A stretch of DNA of 64,000 bases from JACPVF01 sp964502095. Its GTDB lineage: Bacteria; Chloroflexota; Anaerolineae; Anaerolineales; Villigracilaceae. The translations under genes and the position numbers were made by a program. The DNA lies in contig CAZCUF010000004.1 of NCBI GenBank assembly GCA_964502095.1, forward strand, positions 62,001 to 126,000. The letters run 5' to 3'. The notes below the pieces were generated by a model that had not been told where the DNA came from, did no database searches, and was given only the letters and a program-made list of their open reading frames with translations. Below are positions 23,982-31,941 of the stretch, piece by piece; the first letter of the stretch is position 1; each line of letters opens with the position of its first letter.

Positions 23982-25223
23982 TTATTTTAAAGCATCGACC
24001 GCGTCTTGTGCAACGACTGCGGCCTGCTCGCCGTGCAACACGCGGCTCAAAGCGTTTTGAAAGATCGGCCCCATTCTGGTCAACAGATCGCCAGCCGGCA
24101 TAGCCTGTGCAGATCGAGAGACGGTATCGAATATAACCGGATTATTCCATTGAGTGAGCGCGTTAGGCCGCGTGGGGATGTAACCCGCGGCGTTCGCCCA
24201 TTCGGATAAAAAGTCATCGTCCATCAACCACTCAGCCAGCTCTGCCGCTAAAACTTGATTCTCGGAATCGGAACCCGCCAGTGTCCAACTCCAACTGGTG
24301 GCCAGCGTAAACGGAGTCCCTGTGAGGCCGGGCAAAGGCAAAATAGCGGAATCAGGTTGAGGGTCCTGAAGGAAGCGGGAAGCCCAAACCAGCGCCATAT
24401 CCACGCGATGATCGGTGAAGGCGCGCCATGCGGCGGCATCCGAATCGACCGGCGCAATGTTCAACGCGTTGATTTGTTGTAACACATTGGTCAGAGCAGT
24501 TTGATCGAGGAACGGGTTGTTCGAGTCGTCGGTCAGACGACCGCCGGTGGAAAGGTAGAGGGCAAGCGCCAGAACTCCATTGGGGTCGGCAGTTGAAACT
24601 GCCAGCGGATGCGATTTTGCAAGAACATCCTGCCACGTAACCGGCGGGACTTGAAATTGCGAGGGGTGATAGACCAATACGAGCGCATCTCCCGCAAACG
24701 GCAACCCGTACATGGCATTTTGCACATGGCCCAGTTGGCGCGCATACGGATACCAATCCGGGCTATTCAACAGTTCCGTCAAACCGTCGAGGGGATGCAG
24801 GTAACCTTTCAGCGCGGCGGTTTCGAGATCAGGCCGCTGGAGCGCGATGAGGTCCGGCAAAGTATCGGGGGCGGCATCGTGAGTTAGGGAGAGGATATCC
24901 AGCAACTTCGCATCGCCCTCGGCGCTCTTGATACGCACATCCAAAGTGAGAGAGGGATGAACTTGGGCAAAAGCGTTGAGGCGCGTTTTCAACAGAACCG
25001 CGGCGGGCGTATCGGCATTGGGATCGAATTCGGGCGGAAGCCAAACGCGCAGAAGTCGCGCGGAAGGAGTCGCGGAGGCAGTGATTGTGGGAGCAGTGGT
25101 GGGAGAAGGAGTCGCGCTAACAGAGACAGATCGAGGCGGAAGAGGCAGTGACGTCAAAGTTTCGCAGGCCGCAGCGAACACGAAGATGAGGAATATGGAA
25201 AAGCGCGTGAAGCGGGCGATCAT
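23982..25223 (-). CDS. Orphan extracellular solute-binding lipoprotein
   Basis: 413 residues. A signal peptide with lipobox FAAAC (Cys20) is followed by a Ser/Thr/Pro linker to about residue 55, then a family 1 binding-protein fold (LLRVWLPPEFDP, FAQVHPSLTLDVRI, MYGLPFAGDALVLVYH). No permease or ATPase genes are adjacent. It overlaps the M42 gene upstream by four bases (ATGA), so it belongs to the peptidase operon. The ligand could be a sugar or a peptide; the operon makes a peptide possible, while the fold favours a sugar. Confidence 0.75.
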   Translation of the reverse strand: MIARFTRFSIFLIFVFAAACETLTSLPLPPRSVSVSATPSPTTAPTITASATPSARLLRVWLPPEFDPNADTPAAVLLKTRLNAFAQVHPSLTLDVRIKSAEGDAKLLDILSLTHDAAPDTLPDLIALQRPDLETAALKGYLHPLDGLTELLNSPDWYPYARQLGHVQNAMYGLPFAGDALVLVYHPSQFQVPPVTWQDVLAKSHPLAVSTADPNGVLALALYLSTGGRLTDDSNNPFLDQTALTNVLQQINALNIAPVDSDAAAWRAFTDHRVDMALVWASRFLQDPQPDSAILPLPGLTGTPFTLATSWSWTLAGSDSENQVLAAELAEWLMDDDFLSEWANAAGYIPTRPNALTQWNNPVIFDTVSRSAQAMPAGDLLTRMGPIFQNALSRVLHGEQAAVVAQDAVDALK

Positions 25224-26209
25224 CCTACATCAACATTGGACTTGAGCAGTGCCGTCAATAATTTGACCGAATTCTGAATATCACCCATATCCACCATTTC
25301 GGACGGCGAATGAACATAGCGCACAGGAACGGACAGCGCGCCCGAAATCACGCCCGAACGCGAAGCTTGAATCGCGCGCGCATCGGTGGAGCCGAAAGTG
25401 AGCACTTCGCGTTGATAGGCAATGCGATTCTTCTCGGCAACGCCGATCATCCAGTGCACGAGGTGCGGGTCGGCCAGCATGCCCGCGTCGCTGATCTTGA
25501 TGGCCGCGCCTTTCCCAAGCGCAACCTCCAGTTTGAACGCGTCGGGCGTATCGCCGCTGGGCGTGACGTCCACCGCGATGCCGATATCCGGATTGAGACC
25601 GTAGGCCGCAGTGCCCGCGCCGCGCGTACCAACCTCTTCCTGTGTGGTGAACACAAAATATACTTCATGCGGAGTGGTTTTCAGAGCGCGCAATGTTTCA
25701 ATGGCCACCAACACACCGGCGCGGTCATCCAACGATTTGGCGATCACGCGCTGACCCAAATCTTGAAAGGGCCGGTCGAACGCGGCCACATCGCCGACTC
25801 GAACCGGGCAATCTTTAGCGCTGGTTGCACCGACGTCAATGAACATCTTATCGGCAGAAGGGATCTCGGAAATTTTTTCATGCCGGTCATATCCGATCAG
25901 TCCCTGCGTGCCGTTCAAAAAGCGGACGCGGCCGCTGAGCAGATATTTGCCAAACACGCCGCCGATGGAGGTAAAACGTACAAAGCCGCGCTCATCCACA
26001 TGGTTGACGATCAAACCGATCTCGTCCATGTGCGCGGCGATCATGATCTTCTTTCCGCCGCGGCCTTTGCGCGCGATCAAATTGCCGAGCGCGTCCACGC
26101 GGACTTCATCGGCCAGCGGCTCGATTTCAGCGCGCACTACTTTGCGAATCGCATCTTCGTAGCCTGAAGGCGCAAATGTTTCAGTCAATTGTTGGAGCAG
26201 TTTTTTCAT
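25220..26209 (-). CDS. M42-family aminopeptidase (first of three)
   Basis: 329 residues. M42 peptidases are cytoplasmic two-metal aminopeptidases that form large tetrahedral assemblies. The metal ligands and catalytic residues are present: His60 in AAHMDEIG, Asp in SLDDRAG, the Glu pair in TTQEEVG, Asp in AVDVTPSG, and His in YVHSPSE. It removes N-terminal residues from short peptides. Two paralogs lie upstream on the same strand. M42 members are sometimes annotated as endoglucanases, which I do not support. Confidence 0.88.
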   Translation of the reverse strand: MKKLLQQLTETFAPSGYEDAIRKVVRAEIEPLADEVRVDALGNLIARKGRGGKKIMIAAHMDEIGLIVNHVDERGFVRFTSIGGVFGKYLLSGRVRFLNGTQGLIGYDRHEKISEIPSADKMFIDVGATSAKDCPVRVGDVAAFDRPFQDLGQRVIAKSLDDRAGVLVAIETLRALKTTPHEVYFVFTTQEEVGTRGAGTAAYGLNPDIGIAVDVTPSGDTPDAFKLEVALGKGAAIKISDAGMLADPHLVHWMIGVAEKNRIAYQREVLTFGSTDARAIQASRSGVISGALSVPVRYVHSPSEMVDMGDIQNSVKLLTALLKSNVDVG

Positions 26210-26250
26210 CTCATCTCGCTTGAACTTGAAAGTTTATAACGTTCTTCGAT

Positions 26251-26964
26251 TCATAGTCGAACTTTCTCACCCGCGGCATGCGCCGCCTGGGATTTCTTCC
26301 TGATGACATGCACCCTGCCCACGCCCATCACCTGCCACTCACCGCCCAACCTGCCAACCAGCGCGGTGTTCTCTTCGATGCCGAGTATAAATTCATTATT
26401 TTTGAGTGAAGCACGCGCGGCAAAGATCACTGGCTGGAAAACCGCCGGAACGCGGTCAAAGTGCGGCAGAACATACGCGGCAGGCACGATCCCAAACCCG
26501 GGCCGCGGGGCGATGCCAACGGCTCGGAAATTCGGCATGCGTTGTGCCAAAATCATCGCTCCCGCCGAGCAACCGGCATAGATCGCGCCGCGCGACCAGG
26601 CTTTTTGCGCGGCACCCCAGGCACGGCTGGTGTGCATGGTCTCGTATAAATAACCCGGATCACCACCGGAAAAATAGATGAGGTCCGCCGACTCAAGCAC
26701 AGACTCATATTGCGGATCGTCCGCAGAGGCGCGGTCAATAATGCGTAGAGGGAATACTTCCGCACCGAGGCGTTCGAAATGCTCCCTGCCCATGCCCTGC
26801 CAGCGATTAATGCTCTCATCGCCTTCCTTCCCGGCCGCCGTTGCCAGGCACACCACACGCGGCTTGCGCCCATTCGAACCGAGACTGCCGAGTAAATATT
26901 GATCGATGGGATCGACAATCGGCAGGTACTCGCCCGCGCCCAATAAAGCGATCAATCCGTCCAT
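26251..26964 (-). CDS. Peptidase S51-family protein (dipeptidase E/cyanophycinase-like)
   Basis: 237 residues. The nucleophile elbow is GCSAGAMILA with Ser133, and LIYFSGGDPGYLYETM matches the S51 family. Family members include alpha-aspartyl dipeptidase and cyanophycinase. The length is close to dipeptidase E, but substrate residues cannot be judged by eye. The start is ATG 26964 with GAGGTGAGT just upstream; a longer in-frame start lies 33 bases earlier. The setting among three aminopeptidases supports a role in peptide breakdown. Confidence 0.82.
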   Translation of the reverse strand: MDGLIALLGAGEYLPIVDPIDQYLLGSLGSNGRKPRVVCLATAAGKEGDESINRWQGMGREHFERLGAEVFPLRIIDRASADDPQYESVLESADLIYFSGGDPGYLYETMHTSRAWGAAQKAWSRGAIYAGCSAGAMILAQRMPNFRAVGIAPRPGFGIVPAAYVLPHFDRVPAVFQPVIFAARASLKNNEFILGIEENTALVGRLGGEWQVMGVGRVHVIRKKSQAAHAAGEKVRL

Positions 26965-27094
26965 ACTCACCTCTAAAACTCTCTTACTCTTTATCACTTC
27001 TGAAAATCATTTTGAAATTATTTTTCATCGCGATGGGCACAAATAGACCAAAAGCGTTTCCTGTGGCGAAATCCAATCGCAAGCGCGCATTACG

Positions 27095-28147
27095 CTACTT
27101 CCGTTCGGAAATTAAGCTCTTCGTTATTCGTCCAAGCGCAGTGTGAAGCAGGTTCAACGTATTTTTCCAATCGTCCACGCGCGCGATGCTGATGGGCGAA
27201 TGAGTATAACGATGCGGAATCGAAACCGAAACAGTTGGAATGCCGGCCAACGAACGCTGAATGGCGGCCGCATCCGTCCCACCGCCGCCCGGTTGCCGGA
27301 ACTGATACGGAATCCCCGCTGATTCGGCCGTCTCCTGCAAGAACTTCACCAGCCGCGGATCGTGAATCGCCGATCCGTCCGCGACGTAGATGGCGGGACC
27401 AAGTCCCAGTTTGGCATTGTAGAATCTGTTTTCAGCGCCGTCGTGCACAGGCAAATCATTGGCAGGCGTTGAGTCAATGGCAATGGCCAGGTCCGGGTCG
27501 AAGTAATGAGCCGCCACCTTCGCCCCGCGCAGACCGATCTCCTCCTGCACCGCGAAGGCCGCGCATAAGTCAATATTCGACGGCGCGTGCTTGATCAACT
27601 CGATCAAAGTCGCCACACCGATGCGATCATCAATGGCTTTGGAAAGAATCGACGGCCCGGCGCGGCGAAATTTGGTGGCGTAAGTGCCGCGTTCGCCGAC
27701 TTGCGCCTTGCCGTTCAACCCCAAATCAATGCGCAATGATTCCATTCCGGCCGGCCGTGTAAATTCACCGTGTTCCAGCAAATGCACCGGTTTGACCCCA
27801 ATCACGCCCAACTTATGTTCGCGTCCCACCTGCACTTGTTTTCCCGCCAGGTGTCTTTCGTTGACTCCGCCGACGGTGTGAAACTCGTAAATCCCATCGC
27901 CATCCTCGCCCACAATCATGAAACCTACTTCGTCCATGTGCGCGTCCAACAACACACGCGGACGGTTACGCCGTTTGCCGCGTTTGGTTATCAGTACATT
28001 CCCCAACGCGTCCACCTTCACTTCGTCGGCATATCGCTTCACTTCCTCCAGCACGATCTTGCGGACTTCGCTTTCGTCGCCGGAGACAGCGACTGCATTA
28101 CACAGTTGTTCGAGCAGTTTGAATTGCGCGGCGCCAATCGTCAACAT
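27095..28147 (-). CDS. M42-family aminopeptidase (second of three)
   Basis: 350 residues. Metal and catalytic residues are present: His70 in DAHMDEVG, Asp in AIDDRIG, the Glu pair in AVQEEIG, Asp in AIDSTPAND, and His in YTHSPIS. The frame continues upstream for 167 codons, but that stretch overlaps the neighbouring M42 gene and has no protein-like character. The start is therefore ATG 28147, two bases after the stop of the previous gene. Divergence from its neighbours suggests a different peptide preference. Confidence 0.88.
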   Translation of the reverse strand: MLTIGAAQFKLLEQLCNAVAVSGDESEVRKIVLEEVKRYADEVKVDALGNVLITKRGKRRNRPRVLLDAHMDEVGFMIVGEDGDGIYEFHTVGGVNERHLAGKQVQVGREHKLGVIGVKPVHLLEHGEFTRPAGMESLRIDLGLNGKAQVGERGTYATKFRRAGPSILSKAIDDRIGVATLIELIKHAPSNIDLCAAFAVQEEIGLRGAKVAAHYFDPDLAIAIDSTPANDLPVHDGAENRFYNAKLGLGPAIYVADGSAIHDPRLVKFLQETAESAGIPYQFRQPGGGGTDAAAIQRSLAGIPTVSVSIPHRYTHSPISIARVDDWKNTLNLLHTALGRITKSLISERK

Positions 28148-28149
28148 AT

Positions 28150-29217
28150 TCAATCCCACACAATCTTTTCGATAAAGTCCGCTTCGAGGGAAGCGGCAAA
28201 TTCGGCCAGCAAACGTCCGGCGCGTTGAATATCCTTCACGGCCGCCACTTCCACTGGCGTATGCATATAACGTAACGGTATTCCGATCAGCATGGTGGGA
28301 ATCCCCTCGGCTGAAACCTGCAAAGAGACGGCATCCGTTCCAGAGTTGGCGGGAACCGGTTCTATCGCGTAAGGAATCTCGAAGCGGTCGGCCAGTTCTT
28401 TGAAGCGTTGATGCAAAAATGGATGGATATTTGGGCCAAGAGAAAGCGTTGGGCCTTTGCCAATGGGAAAGGTCTGCCAGCCGCCCGAACCGGGACCTTT
28501 GCCGAAGGTCACATCCATCGCCACCGCCAGACTCGGATGCAATTCGAACGCAGAGGTCGCCGCGCCGCCCAACGTAATTTCCTCCTGCGTGGTGGCCGCC
28601 GCCCACACATCCCACACATGGGATTTGGATTTCAACTCCTGCAAACAAACAGTCAACGCGGCGACCGAGGCGCGGTTATCCAGCGAATGTCCGCTCACGG
28701 TCTCACCGGACATTTCAATGGGTTCCGTGTTAAAGGAGATCAAATCGCCCACGCGCACCCGCCTCGAGACCTCCACCGCGCGCAAGCCGGTATCCACAAC
28801 CAGATGGCGCATCAGGATTTCATCCTGCGAATCATTGGGCAACAACTTCGCGGACGGGCTCGCGACGACGCCCGGTAATTCTTCAGCCCGGCCCGCGCCG
28901 GTTGCGTGAACCAGCACCGGGGTCCCGATCAGGACGCGTACATCCACTCCCCCAACGCTGGTGACGTACAGGAATTCGCCTTCGACCTTTTTGACGATCA
29001 GGCCGATGGCGTCCATGTGTGTGGCAATTAACATTGCCGGACGCGGCGGCTTGCCATACCCTTTTTTCAAGGCATGCAGAGAGCCGAGGCGGCTGTATCG
29101 AATTTCATCAGTGAGAGGCGCCCAGGTCGATTCGATCAAGCGCGACGCGGGAGTTTCATTGGCCGAGAGGCCCGAAACCGATAAAAGCGACTTTAGGAAG
29201 GGAAGGATATCGGACAT
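28150..29217 (-). CDS. M42-family aminopeptidase (third of three)
   Basis: 355 residues. Conserved residues: His67 in ATHMDAIG, Asp in SLDNRAS, the Glu pair in TTQEEIT, Asp in AMDVTFGKG and His in YMHTPVE. It follows the Thr/Pro-rich gene by six bases and precedes the second M42 gene by two, so all three are in one transcript. M42 subunits can form mixed complexes in archaea; whether these paralogs do so is unknown. Confidence 0.88.
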   Translation of the reverse strand: MSDILPFLKSLLSVSGLSANETPASRLIESTWAPLTDEIRYSRLGSLHALKKGYGKPPRPAMLIATHMDAIGLIVKKVEGEFLYVTSVGGVDVRVLIGTPVLVHATGAGRAEELPGVVASPSAKLLPNDSQDEILMRHLVVDTGLRAVEVSRRVRVGDLISFNTEPIEMSGETVSGHSLDNRASVAALTVCLQELKSKSHVWDVWAAATTQEEITLGGAATSAFELHPSLAVAMDVTFGKGPGSGGWQTFPIGKGPTLSLGPNIHPFLHQRFKELADRFEIPYAIEPVPANSGTDAVSLQVSAEGIPTMLIGIPLRYMHTPVEVAAVKDIQRAGRLLAEFAASLEADFIEKIVWD

Positions 29218-29223
29218 AATCTT

Positions 29224-29718
29224 TTATGGTGAAGAAAAGGGGGTAACGCTTGGAGAAGGCGTCACGGTAAAGGTTGGAGTGTCGGAAGGAATCACGGTGG
29301 GAGAGGCTGTCTGCGTGGGCGAGGGAGTGTATGTATTACTCGGAATGGGTGTGAATGTTAGGCTGGGAGTCAAGGTCGGTGTCCAGGTGTGCGTAGGAAT
29401 GAGTGAAGGAGTCCAGGTGGCAGTGGAAGGCAGGAATGGAGTGAGGGAAACAGTCGGTGTAAAAGTTGGCGTGAAGGTCGCGGTAACGGTGCCGGTTAAA
29501 GTGATTGTACCTGTAACGATCAACGGGGTCAGGCTGATGGTTGGAGTAAGAGGCGTGCCTGTCATTGTTTCAGACGCTGTTTCCGTGAGAGTCACAATTT
29601 CACCCGGTTTGGGAGCAAGCATCACTGCAATTCCGCCCAAACAATAACATGGAATTGTCGCGAGGATGATGCTGACCAGGATCAATCGAAGTCGGGCGCG
29701 TGGGTCGGCGTCAGGCAT
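29224..29718 (-). CDS. Membrane-anchored Thr/Pro-rich repeat protein
   Basis: 164 residues. One hydrophobic helix (about 13-36) is followed by more than 100 residues of Thr, Pro, Ser and hydrophobic residues in imperfect short repeats such as TFTPTFTPTVSLTP. Such stalks are common in Anaerolineae secreted proteins, but here nothing folded follows. It may be a surface stalk or glycosylation substrate. The start is ATG 29718, placed nine bases after a -10 element, so the message may be leaderless. Confidence 0.6.
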   Translation of the reverse strand: MPDADPRARLRLILVSIILATIPCYCLGGIAVMLAPKPGEIVTLTETASETMTGTPLTPTISLTPLIVTGTITLTGTVTATFTPTFTPTVSLTPFLPSTATWTPSLIPTHTWTPTLTPSLTFTPIPSNTYTPSPTQTASPTVIPSDTPTFTVTPSPSVTPFSSP

Positions 29719-29726
29719 AACGCTTC

Positions 29727-29736
29727 GATTATAATC
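29727..29736. promoter_or_regulatory. Symmetric shared -10 element for two divergent genes
   Basis: GATTATAATC is a perfect palindrome that contains TATAAT on both strands (29730-29735 plus, 29733-29728 minus). In each direction exactly nine bases separate the hexamer from the ATG (29745 plus, 29718 minus). Both messages would be leaderless or nearly so. No convincing -35 is visible. Confidence 0.6.
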
Positions 29737-29744
29737 CATCCAAC

Positions 29745-31796
29745 ATGATCCCTTTGCAATTACGTATCAGTGGGTTTCTTTCTTATCACGAAACGGCGGA
29801 ACTCGATTTTTCGAAATTTGACCTGGCTTGCATTTCAGGTCAGAACGGCGCGGGGAAATCCTCCCTGCTGGATGCGATCACATGGGCGCTTTTCGGTCAG
29901 GCGCGCAAGCGGGATGAATCGCTGGTCAATTTACAATCCAAGGCCGCCGAAGTCTCTCTGAGCTTCCAATATGAGGGCAATGTCTATCGCGTGCAACGGA
30001 CATTACCGCGCGGTAAGAGCACGATCTTGGAATTCCAAATTCAAGACGGCGATCAATGGCGTCCGCTCAGCGAACGTTCCACGCGCGAGACTCAAGCGCG
30101 TATCGAGCAGACCCTGCGCCTGGACTACGAAACGTTCGTCAACGCTTCATTCTTCCTGCAGGGAAAAGCCGATCAGTTTACCCAGCAAACGGCCAGCAAG
30201 CGCAAAGAGGTGCTCGGAAATATTCTCGGACTGGAGATTTGGGAACTTTACAAGGAACGCACAGCCGGCAAGCGCAAACTCCTCGAGAACGAAGTCGGCG
30301 CGCTCGACGGGCGTATCGCCGAGATCGATGCGGAGCTCGAGGAAGAGGAACCGCGCAGGCAGAAACTGAAACAACTGGAAGATGAATTACAAAGGCAACG
30401 CGCCATGCGTCAAACACAGGAGCAGGCGCTGGAAAGCCTGCGGAAAGCGGTGGCGGCGCTGGATCAGCAACTGGCCGCAGAAAAAGCCAAACTGGATGAG
30501 GAAAGGCGCGTCCTGAAAGCACAGGAAAAGGAAGCCGATAACCAGAAATCGGCGATTGGCGATCTGGAACTTCAATTCAAAAGCGCGCAGAAATCCCTCG
30601 CCGAGGCTGAGAAAAAACTTACAGGACGCGCAGAGCTGGAAGAGAATCGGACTTCGACCCGCGAACAATTGGCTCAATTGAAAGCCGGGAACGATTTACT
30701 CAAAACACAAATGGACGAGTTGAAAGAGCGCATCGATCAACTCGAATCGGCTGAGGGCGCGGATTGCCCATTATGCGGACAGCCGTTGAGCGCACAGCAT
30801 CGCAAGTCCACGCTCAAGCAGTTACAGGCCGAGGGCAAGGAAAAGGGCGACCGCTTCCGCAACAACAAATCGAACATGGACGAGCTTACGAAGCAGGCCG
30901 CCGATTGCGAAGCGCAACTCGCCAAAATTGGAAACGCAGAGAGGGAACGGCTGACCCATTCCAATACCGTTACCCAGCTGACGGAACGAATCGAAACGAT
31001 CAGGAATTCAGTCGGAAACTGGGAAGAGAACGGCGCGAAAAGATTGAACGAGGTCGAGACGATTCTAGCGGACGAAAGATACGCGGCCGAGACGCAAAAG
31101 CCGTCCATCAATCTCGAGGAGGCCGAACGCGAATTAAATCGTCTGCGCGAACAGGAAAATCAAAAGCGCGATGAGGTCGTTTTTGCGCGGCAGAAAGTGT
31201 CGGTGTTGGACGAGCGCCGAAAACGGAGAGCAGAATTTTCGTCCGAGCGTGAGACGCTGGCGGAGAAAATCGCCCGGCATAAAACGCTCGAACGCGCCTT
31301 TGGCAAGGACGGCGTCCCGGCCCTGCTGATCGAGCAGGCCCTGCCGCAAATCGAAACCAGAGCCAACGACCTGCTCGCCCGTTTGAGCAACGGGCAAATG
31401 TCGATCCGTTTCGTAACGCAGGCGGAATACAAGGATAAAAAACGCGAAGACCTGAAGGAAACGCTCGATATTCAGATCAGCGATGGCGCAGGCCAGCGCG
31501 ACTACGAAATGTACTCCGGCGGCGAAGCCTTCCGGGTCAACTTTGCGGTCCGGCTGGCGCTTTCGGAAGTGCTGGCACAGCGTAAAGGTGCGCGATTGCA
31601 AACGCTGATCATTGATGAGGGCTTCGGGTCGCAGGACGTCGAGGGCCGCCAGCGATTGATCGAAGCCATCAACCTGGTTAAAAATGATTTCGTCAAGATT
31701 CTGGTCATCACGCATCTCGAAGAATTAAAAGATGCGTTCCCGACGCGCATCGAAATCGAGAAAACCGATCAGGGTTCTGTCATTCGAGTGATCTGA
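29745..31796 (+). CDS. sbcC: SbcC/Rad50-type DNA repair ATPase (compact)
   Basis: 683 residues, shorter than Escherichia coli SbcC (about 1050). N-terminal Walker A GQNGAGKSS and the FVNASFFLQGKADQF stretch are followed by a coiled coil (about 165-330). The zinc hook is CPLCGQPL near residue 344, then a second coil. The C-terminal half has the ABC signature MYSGGEAFR, Walker B LIIDEGFGSQD and the final His loop VITHLEEL. With SbcD/Mre11 it processes DNA hairpins and ends; sbcD is not in the window. It is divergent from the Thr/Pro-rich gene through a shared -10. Confidence 0.88.
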   Translation: MIPLQLRISGFLSYHETAELDFSKFDLACISGQNGAGKSSLLDAITWALFGQARKRDESLVNLQSKAAEVSLSFQYEGNVYRVQRTLPRGKSTILEFQIQDGDQWRPLSERSTRETQARIEQTLRLDYETFVNASFFLQGKADQFTQQTASKRKEVLGNILGLEIWELYKERTAGKRKLLENEVGALDGRIAEIDAELEEEEPRRQKLKQLEDELQRQRAMRQTQEQALESLRKAVAALDQQLAAEKAKLDEERRVLKAQEKEADNQKSAIGDLELQFKSAQKSLAEAEKKLTGRAELEENRTSTREQLAQLKAGNDLLKTQMDELKERIDQLESAEGADCPLCGQPLSAQHRKSTLKQLQAEGKEKGDRFRNNKSNMDELTKQAADCEAQLAKIGNAERERLTHSNTVTQLTERIETIRNSVGNWEENGAKRLNEVETILADERYAAETQKPSINLEEAERELNRLREQENQKRDEVVFARQKVSVLDERRKRRAEFSSERETLAEKIARHKTLERAFGKDGVPALLIEQALPQIETRANDLLARLSNGQMSIRFVTQAEYKDKKREDLKETLDIQISDGAGQRDYEMYSGGEAFRVNFAVRLALSEVLAQRKGARLQTLIIDEGFGSQDVEGRQRLIEAINLVKNDFVKILVITHLEELKDAFPTRIEIEKTDQGSVIRVI

Positions 31797-31941
31797 ATAA
31801 AACGAAGAACGCGTTTCGCAAGCTAACACTACACTCGTGACGAAGTTCGTTTCTTCATAAATGAAAGCGAGCTGTGCGCGTGTTTATTTTCATTACGAAC
31901 GATAGAATTAGCCAGCCATTCAAAGACAGGATTCAAAAGTC

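Noticed and set aside
28148..28648. N-terminal extension of the second M42 peptidase
   Set aside because: It overlaps the third M42 gene out of frame and reads as low-complexity shadow sequence; the M42 family start is at 28147.
29224..29640. Possible tandem-repeat or CRISPR-like array
   Set aside because: The periodicity comes from Thr/Pro codons; there are no constant repeats with unique spacers of fixed length.
28961..29647. Plus-strand 228-codon frame rich in Val/Gly repeats
   Set aside because: Complement of the Thr/Pro repeat gene and the start of an M42 gene; no ribosome binding site.
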